A stretch of DNA of 19,577 bases from Crocinitomicaceae bacterium (GTDB lineage: Bacteria; Bacteroidota; Bacteroidia; Flavobacteriales_D; Crocinitomicaceae). The notes beneath the pieces are model-generated. The model was not told the DNA's origin, made no database searches, and saw only the letters and a list, made by a program, of their open reading frames with translations. Numbering within the stretch: the stretch's first letter is position 1; each line of letters starts with the position of its first letter. The DNA lies in contig JALQTG010000115.1 of NCBI GenBank assembly GCA_023264075.1, positions 1 through 19,577 on the forward strand, written 5' to 3'. Shown piece after piece: positions 15,897-19,577 of the stretch. A program made the position numbers and the translations under genes.

Positions 15897-15904
15897 CAAA
15901 TATA
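15897..15904 (-). promoter_or_regulatory. -7 box of the small lipoprotein gene
   Basis: Minus-strand TATATTTG matches TAnnTTTG exactly, 37 bases before the ATG at 15859. Nineteen bases further upstream the sequence reads ACTG, a partial -33 match. Confidence 0.5.
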
Positions 15905-15994
15905 GAGAAAATATGGCTTAATTCAGTATTCGTTTTCAATACTTCACTAAATTGCACGTTTTAACTATGAATTTAAACAGCGTTCAACTTTGAC

Positions 15995-17689
15995 ATGCTA
16001 AGATATACCCTCCTTTTCATTTGTTTGGTTCATTTTGTCGCGGTTGGACAAAAAAAATTCCGATTGTCATTTTATCAACAAAATGAAGAAGCATGGGAAT
16101 TCAAGAAAACGCACCATTTCAAATCAAAAAAAGAGCTCCTGAATTATACCAAAGAAGTACGTAATGAAACGGTGCGCAAGGGATATGTATTGGCGAACAT
16201 TGACTCGTTAGTTTGGAACGATTCAATTTCCGCAAGCGCGTACTTGTATGAAGGACCGCAGTTCAATCGGTTGGAAATTAGTGTGTCGGAAGAGGATCGA
16301 TTTTTAATACGGAAGATACCAAAGTTAAGCGAACGGTTCTTGCGCAACACTTCTTTTTCTCCTGTAGAGGTGGAGCGGGTGCTGTCGGAAGTGCTGAGTT
16401 ACCTCGAGAACCATGGCTTTCCATACGCGAATGTACGCCTAAAATGGGACGGGGTATATGCTGCGGAAAACCGCGCGGACTTAGTAGTTAACAGGGGACC
16501 AGAAGTGGCACTGACAAAAATCCACATCAAAGGTGAAGCAGAAGTCAGTGAGAAGTTTTTAACCAATCTTATAGCGATCAAAGAAGGGGATTATTTTAAC
16601 CAACAGCGGTTGGACTTGATTTCTGCGCGCATCAAGCAGGTGTTGTTTTTAGAGGAGATAAAACCGCATGAATTGTTGTTCACACCAGAGGGCTTCGAAT
16701 TGTTTTTGTACCTAAAAACCGCCCCGGTAAGCTTGGTCAACGGGGTAGTTGGATTGCAGCCCAACAGCATTACTGGAAAAAGTGTATTCACAGGAGATGT
16801 TCGGTTGAAACTTCAAAATGTCTTAAAGCGAGGTGAGTTGTTCGATGTGAACTGGAGGAGTTTACAACCACAGACACAAGACTTAAAAATCAAATTAAAT
16901 TATCCATTTTTATTTAACACCCCATTTGGAATTGATGGGGCATTCGATTTATACAAAAGAGACACTACTTTTTTGACAACAATAGGGAGAATTGGAGTGC
17001 AATATTTTCTATCTGGAGGAAGCTATGTAAAAGTGTTTTATGAGGGGGAAAATTCTAATTTACTTTCGGGTGGACAATCGGGTGTGCTTGGGAATTTATC
17101 GAGTGTATCAAATAATCGGTACGGATTGGGTTTTTTCCGTCGACAATTGGATTATTTGCCCAATCCGTCGAAAGGATTCTTTTTAGAAGTTAACGGGTTG
17201 ATAGGAGCTCGCACGAGTCGTTTGCCAGCGTCTGATAGTGTAACAAGTTCAACCACTTACGCTGCCCGGCTTGACCTAGAATGGTTTATTCCTTTAGCGA
17301 AGCGCCACGTGCTGCGTATAGCCAATAGCACGCGAGCGTATTATGCACCTGAAGTTTTTACGAATGAATTAAATCGCTTTGGTGGACTAACAACCCAACG
17401 AGGGTTTGATGAAGAAGAGCTTTTTGCCTCAACACGAAGCACGTTCACGATAGAATATCGATTTCTAGTAGATAGAAACTCCCACGCATTTCTTTTTTAC
17501 GACCAGTCTTTTTATGAAAATGGAGCCCAACAGTATTATTTCGACACCCCTTTTGGAACGGGTGCAGGGTTTAGTTTTGGCACGAATATCGGTGTTTTTT
17601 CCATCTCATATGGAATAGGAAAACAGTTTGACAATCGAATGTTGCTGAGGGATGGAAAGGTTCATTTTGGATATGTTTCATTTTTTTAG
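15995..17689 (+). CDS. Omp85 superfamily outer-membrane protein (TamA-like)
   Basis: A 564-residue protein with a signal peptide (MLRYTLLFICLVHFVAVGQ), then three POTRA-like modules at about residues 45-98, 115-180 and 183-241 (for example NTSFSPVEVERVLSEVLSYLENHGFPYANV; EKFLTNLIAIKEGDYFNQQRLDLI), followed by a C-terminal 16-strand-type barrel ending in an aromatic residue (FGYVSFF). The motif QRGFDEEE near residue 468 corresponds to the conserved (V/I/L)RG(F/Y) of barrel loop 6. Length and three POTRAs point to a TamA- or two-partner-like member rather than BamA, which normally has five POTRAs and over 750 residues. Expected role: insertion or translocation of proteins or lipids at the outer membrane; the substrate is unknown. 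A CAACTTTG box sits 2 bases before the ATG. Downstream tdk begins 106 bases later. Confidence 0.85.
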   Translation: MLRYTLLFICLVHFVAVGQKKFRLSFYQQNEEAWEFKKTHHFKSKKELLNYTKEVRNETVRKGYVLANIDSLVWNDSISASAYLYEGPQFNRLEISVSEEDRFLIRKIPKLSERFLRNTSFSPVEVERVLSEVLSYLENHGFPYANVRLKWDGVYAAENRADLVVNRGPEVALTKIHIKGEAEVSEKFLTNLIAIKEGDYFNQQRLDLISARIKQVLFLEEIKPHELLFTPEGFELFLYLKTAPVSLVNGVVGLQPNSITGKSVFTGDVRLKLQNVLKRGELFDVNWRSLQPQTQDLKIKLNYPFLFNTPFGIDGAFDLYKRDTTFLTTIGRIGVQYFLSGGSYVKVFYEGENSNLLSGGQSGVLGNLSSVSNNRYGLGFFRRQLDYLPNPSKGFFLEVNGLIGARTSRLPASDSVTSSTTYAARLDLEWFIPLAKRHVLRIANSTRAYYAPEVFTNELNRFGGLTTQRGFDEEELFASTRSTFTIEYRFLVDRNSHAFLFYDQSFYENGAQQYYFDTPFGTGAGFSFGTNIGVFSISYGIGKQFDNRMLLRDGKVHFGYVSFF

Positions 17690-17765
17690 TGGAAAAACGA
17701 CCGGTAATCGTGAATAACTTTTGATTACTTCGAGGAAATAAAAATTCTTGAATAACAAGTTTCCC

Positions 17766-17773
17766 TAAATTTG
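17766..17773 (+). promoter_or_regulatory. -7 box for tdk-murF
   Basis: TAAATTTG matches TAnnTTTG and lies 22 bases before the tdk ATG at 17796, in a 106-base gap after the Omp85 gene. The only TTG upstream (17748-17750) has a 15-base spacer, too short, so confidence is moderate. Confidence 0.45.
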
Positions 17774-17795
17774 ATGAGAATAATAAAAGTAATCG

Positions 17796-18371
17796 ATGTT
17801 TTTAGAGCAATTTCCTCAAGATGGCAAGCCTCACGGTTGGATAGAAGTGATTTGTGGCTCCATGTTTTCGGGTAAGACAGAAGAACTCATACGAAGATTG
17901 CGTCGAGCTGAATTTGCTAATCAAAAATTATTGCTTTTTAAACCAAAACTGGACAATCGTTACGCCGAAGAACAAGTCATGAGTCATAACGGCTCTTCGT
18001 TTGAAGCGATACAGTTAGAAAAAGCGACAGACCTCTACGATCATTGGAAAAAAGAACGTTTAGTTGCGATCGATGAGGTGCAGTTTTTTGATCCTGAAAT
18101 TGTTCGGGTAACCAGCGACTTGGCGAATAGGGGTGTACGTGTTATTTGTGCGGGATTAGATATGGATTTTAAGGGAGTTCCTTTTGGACCAATGCCTTTA
18201 TTATTGTCCTGTGCGGAGTATGTGACAAAGGTTCATGCCATTTGCATGTCGTGTGGTATTCCTGCCCAGTTTTCGCATCGAAAAAAGAAAGACGACAACC
18301 AGGTGATGCTAGGAGCTAAAGATGAGTATGAGCCACTGTGCCGTGCGTGCTATAACAAAATTCAACATTGA
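17796..18371 (+). CDS. tdk: Thymidine kinase (type II)
   Basis: Cytosolic salvage enzyme that phosphorylates thymidine (and deoxyuridine) with ATP. The 191-residue length is typical of the tetrameric type II family. Walker A is GSMFSGKT at residues 21-28; DEVQFF at 93-98 supplies the Walker B aspartate and the glutamate expected to act as catalytic base; AGLDMDFKGVPFG is the family's conserved segment; the lasso/zinc domain has CMSC and CRAC as the four zinc cysteines. No key residue is missing. Its stop overlaps the TTG start of murF (TTGA), an arrangement common in Bacteroidota where tdk precedes the MurF/alanine racemase gene, so the two are very likely co-translated. Confidence 0.96.
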   Translation: MFLEQFPQDGKPHGWIEVICGSMFSGKTEELIRRLRRAEFANQKLLLFKPKLDNRYAEEQVMSHNGSSFEAIQLEKATDLYDHWKKERLVAIDEVQFFDPEIVRVTSDLANRGVRVICAGLDMDFKGVPFGPMPLLLSCAEYVTKVHAICMSCGIPAQFSHRKKKDDNQVMLGAKDEYEPLCRACYNKIQH

Positions 18372-19564
18372 AATTAGGATTGACACATAGCGAACTTTGC
18401 TCTTACGTGAATGGGCGGTTAGTACAAGAGGTGTCTGGAAATGTTGATATTGTTATCTATGATACAAGAAAAATAACAACCACACGGGATGGTGTTTTTT
18501 TTGCATTTATAGGTCATCGAGACGGGCATGAATTTGTCCAAAAGGCATATGATAAAGGGGTGCGTTGTTTTGTGGTGAGTCAAGATGTTGACCTGCCTGA
18601 AGATACTTCGGTTATTTATGTTGAGAACACACTTTACGCATTTCAAGAATTGGCAAAAGAACATCGTAATCGATTTACGATACCAGTAATTGCAATTACT
18701 GGAAGTCTCGGTAAAACAACAACTAAAGAGTGGCTGTATTATTTACTTAAAGAGGATTTTAGGGTAGGCCGTACCCCAAAAAGTTATAATTCTCAACTTG
18801 GTGTCGCACAATCTCTACTCGAGCTCAATGAACACCATGAAATTGCATTGATTGAAGCAGATATTTCACACCCCTACGAGATGGATCGGCTGGAAGAATT
18901 AATCTCTCCTACGTTGGGTATTTTTACAGGAATAGGAAAACACTACGAACAAAACTTTCGATCCAAAGAAGAACATTTAGCGGAGCACCTGAAGTTATTT
19001 GCTCACACAAACTTCACATTTATATTAACGGAGTATCATTCACAATTTAGGAGAAATAAAATCAGCGCGATTGAAACATCTATTGACGAATGGAAAGAAT
19101 TTGGAATTGAGCAGCAAAACTTTCCCGAGAACAGGGCTTTGTGCCTGAAAGCTGCTGAATTCTTAGGTGTTGATCCCGCGAAGTTGAAAGAACGAATTGC
19201 TCATCTACCAGTGTTATCAGGTAGACAAGAAGTATTTGAAGGGGTGAATGGCAACCTCATTATTAACGACACCTACAATATGGATTTGGATGCCCTAGAG
19301 CAAGCTTTAGAGTATCAGTTTTCATCGAAAGAACGCACCCGAAAGATTGTTGTGTTGGACCTTTCACATGTTGAACAGGTGCGAAAATCGGAGATATTAG
19401 AGCTTGTAAGTAAATACGGGCCAGAGCGCGTTTTTAGGGTGGAGGATAATGTTCTTCCCCCTGAACTTATCGAAATGAAAGACGCGAGTATTTTATTTAA
19501 AAGCTCTTTTAGACTGATTCTTTGCAAAGTTTGTTGCATCAACATCGTTATTAAATGTTTCTGA
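18368..19564 (+). CDS. murF: UDP-MurNAc-tripeptide:D-Ala-D-Ala ligase (MurF domain), 3' end disrupted
   Basis: Cytoplasmic peptidoglycan enzyme that adds D-Ala-D-Ala to UDP-MurNAc-tripeptide. Seen: the N-terminal substrate domain (DIVIYDTRKITTTRDGVFFAF), the ATP loop TGSLGKTTTKE (residues 111-121), SYNSQLGVAQSLL, then IEADISHPYEMDRL, IFTGIGKHYEQNF, and the C-terminal LPVLSGRQEVF and IINDTYNMDLDALE. In Bacteroidota this domain is normally fused to an alanine racemase (about 820 residues). Here the frame ends at 398 residues, and the last 17 residues (from about LILCKVC) are not family-like, so the gene is interrupted at about 19505-19515 by a frameshift or a join to foreign DNA. Three positions diverge from MurF norms, including histidine where the carbamylated lysine is expected (RSKEEHLAEHLKLF). 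The start is TTG overlapping the tdk stop. Confidence 0.85.
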   Translation: MKLGLTHSELCSYVNGRLVQEVSGNVDIVIYDTRKITTTRDGVFFAFIGHRDGHEFVQKAYDKGVRCFVVSQDVDLPEDTSVIYVENTLYAFQELAKEHRNRFTIPVIAITGSLGKTTTKEWLYYLLKEDFRVGRTPKSYNSQLGVAQSLLELNEHHEIALIEADISHPYEMDRLEELISPTLGIFTGIGKHYEQNFRSKEEHLAEHLKLFAHTNFTFILTEYHSQFRRNKISAIETSIDEWKEFGIEQQNFPENRALCLKAAEFLGVDPAKLKERIAHLPVLSGRQEVFEGVNGNLIINDTYNMDLDALEQALEYQFSSKERTRKIVVLDLSHVEQVRKSEILELVSKYGPERVFRVEDNVLPPELIEMKDASILFKSSFRLILCKVCCINIVIKCF

Positions 19565-19577
19565 TACTGATGCACCA
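19493..19577 (-). other. Possible foreign coding tail at the right edge
   Basis: On the minus strand a frame enters from the right edge and reads through SETFNNDVDATNFAKN to a stop at 19493-19495. Its amino-acid make-up is protein-like but I cannot name it. It begins exactly where the MurF frame loses family resemblance, so it may be the end of a gene from another DNA molecule, or simply antisense noise in 27 codons. Offered with low confidence. Confidence 0.25.

Noticed and set aside
17704..17728. GTAATC/GATTAC hairpin after the Omp85 gene, with a further GTAATC copy near 17787
   Set aside because: Only 6-base arms with a 13-base loop and no U-tract; expected by chance in AT-rich DNA.

Overview
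The window looks like chromosomal DNA of a low-GC member of the Bacteroidota, most likely Flavobacteriales and possibly close to Cryomorphaceae/Crocinitomicaceae. This rests on family types (a YgiQ protein starting RPITDWLP, a delta' subunit without a P-loop lysine, thymidine kinase overlapping a MurF of the MurF/alanine-racemase type, a DUF-type STAS/SEC14-like small protein) and on several promoters of the Bacteroidota form TTTG-N19-TAnnTTTG. The genus is not determinable. No rRNA, tRNA, CRISPR array or insertion sequence was seen.

Layout. Bases 1 to about 479 hold, on the minus strand, an internal fragment of a tailed-phage portal protein that runs off the left edge. It abuts an M23 peptidase gene that has lost its 5' half. 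Next come a minus-strand YgiQ-family radical SAM gene and a tight plus-strand unit 3256-7222: beta-CASP RNA nuclease, lipoprotein, and polytopic membrane protein. A minus-strand GT4 glycosyltransferase converges on that unit across a large nested hairpin, and a plus-strand pair follows (FemAB/GNAT-like protein, GT2 glycosyltransferase). The polytopic protein, GT4, FemAB-like and GT2 genes together suggest a small surface-glycan locus.

The middle holds a small three-helix membrane protein divergent from a STAS/SEC14-like protein, with nested inverted repeats between them. The STAS-like gene converges on holB. holB is divergent from hemW, which is followed by a large secreted or outer-membrane protein of unknown function. 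Further right are a 48-residue lipoprotein with its own promoter and terminator (minus strand), an Omp85/TamA-like protein, and the overlapping pair tdk-murF. murF breaks frame about 70 bases before the right edge.

The main observations are: both ends of the window look like junctions with foreign DNA, the left one clearly phage; several promoters place the -7 box only 4-5 bases before the start codon, predicting leaderless mRNAs; convergent gene pairs share hairpins embedded in coding ends; and the MurF domain seems to lack its carbamylated lysine. I found no convincing new multi-gene system; most genes are housekeeping or envelope functions.
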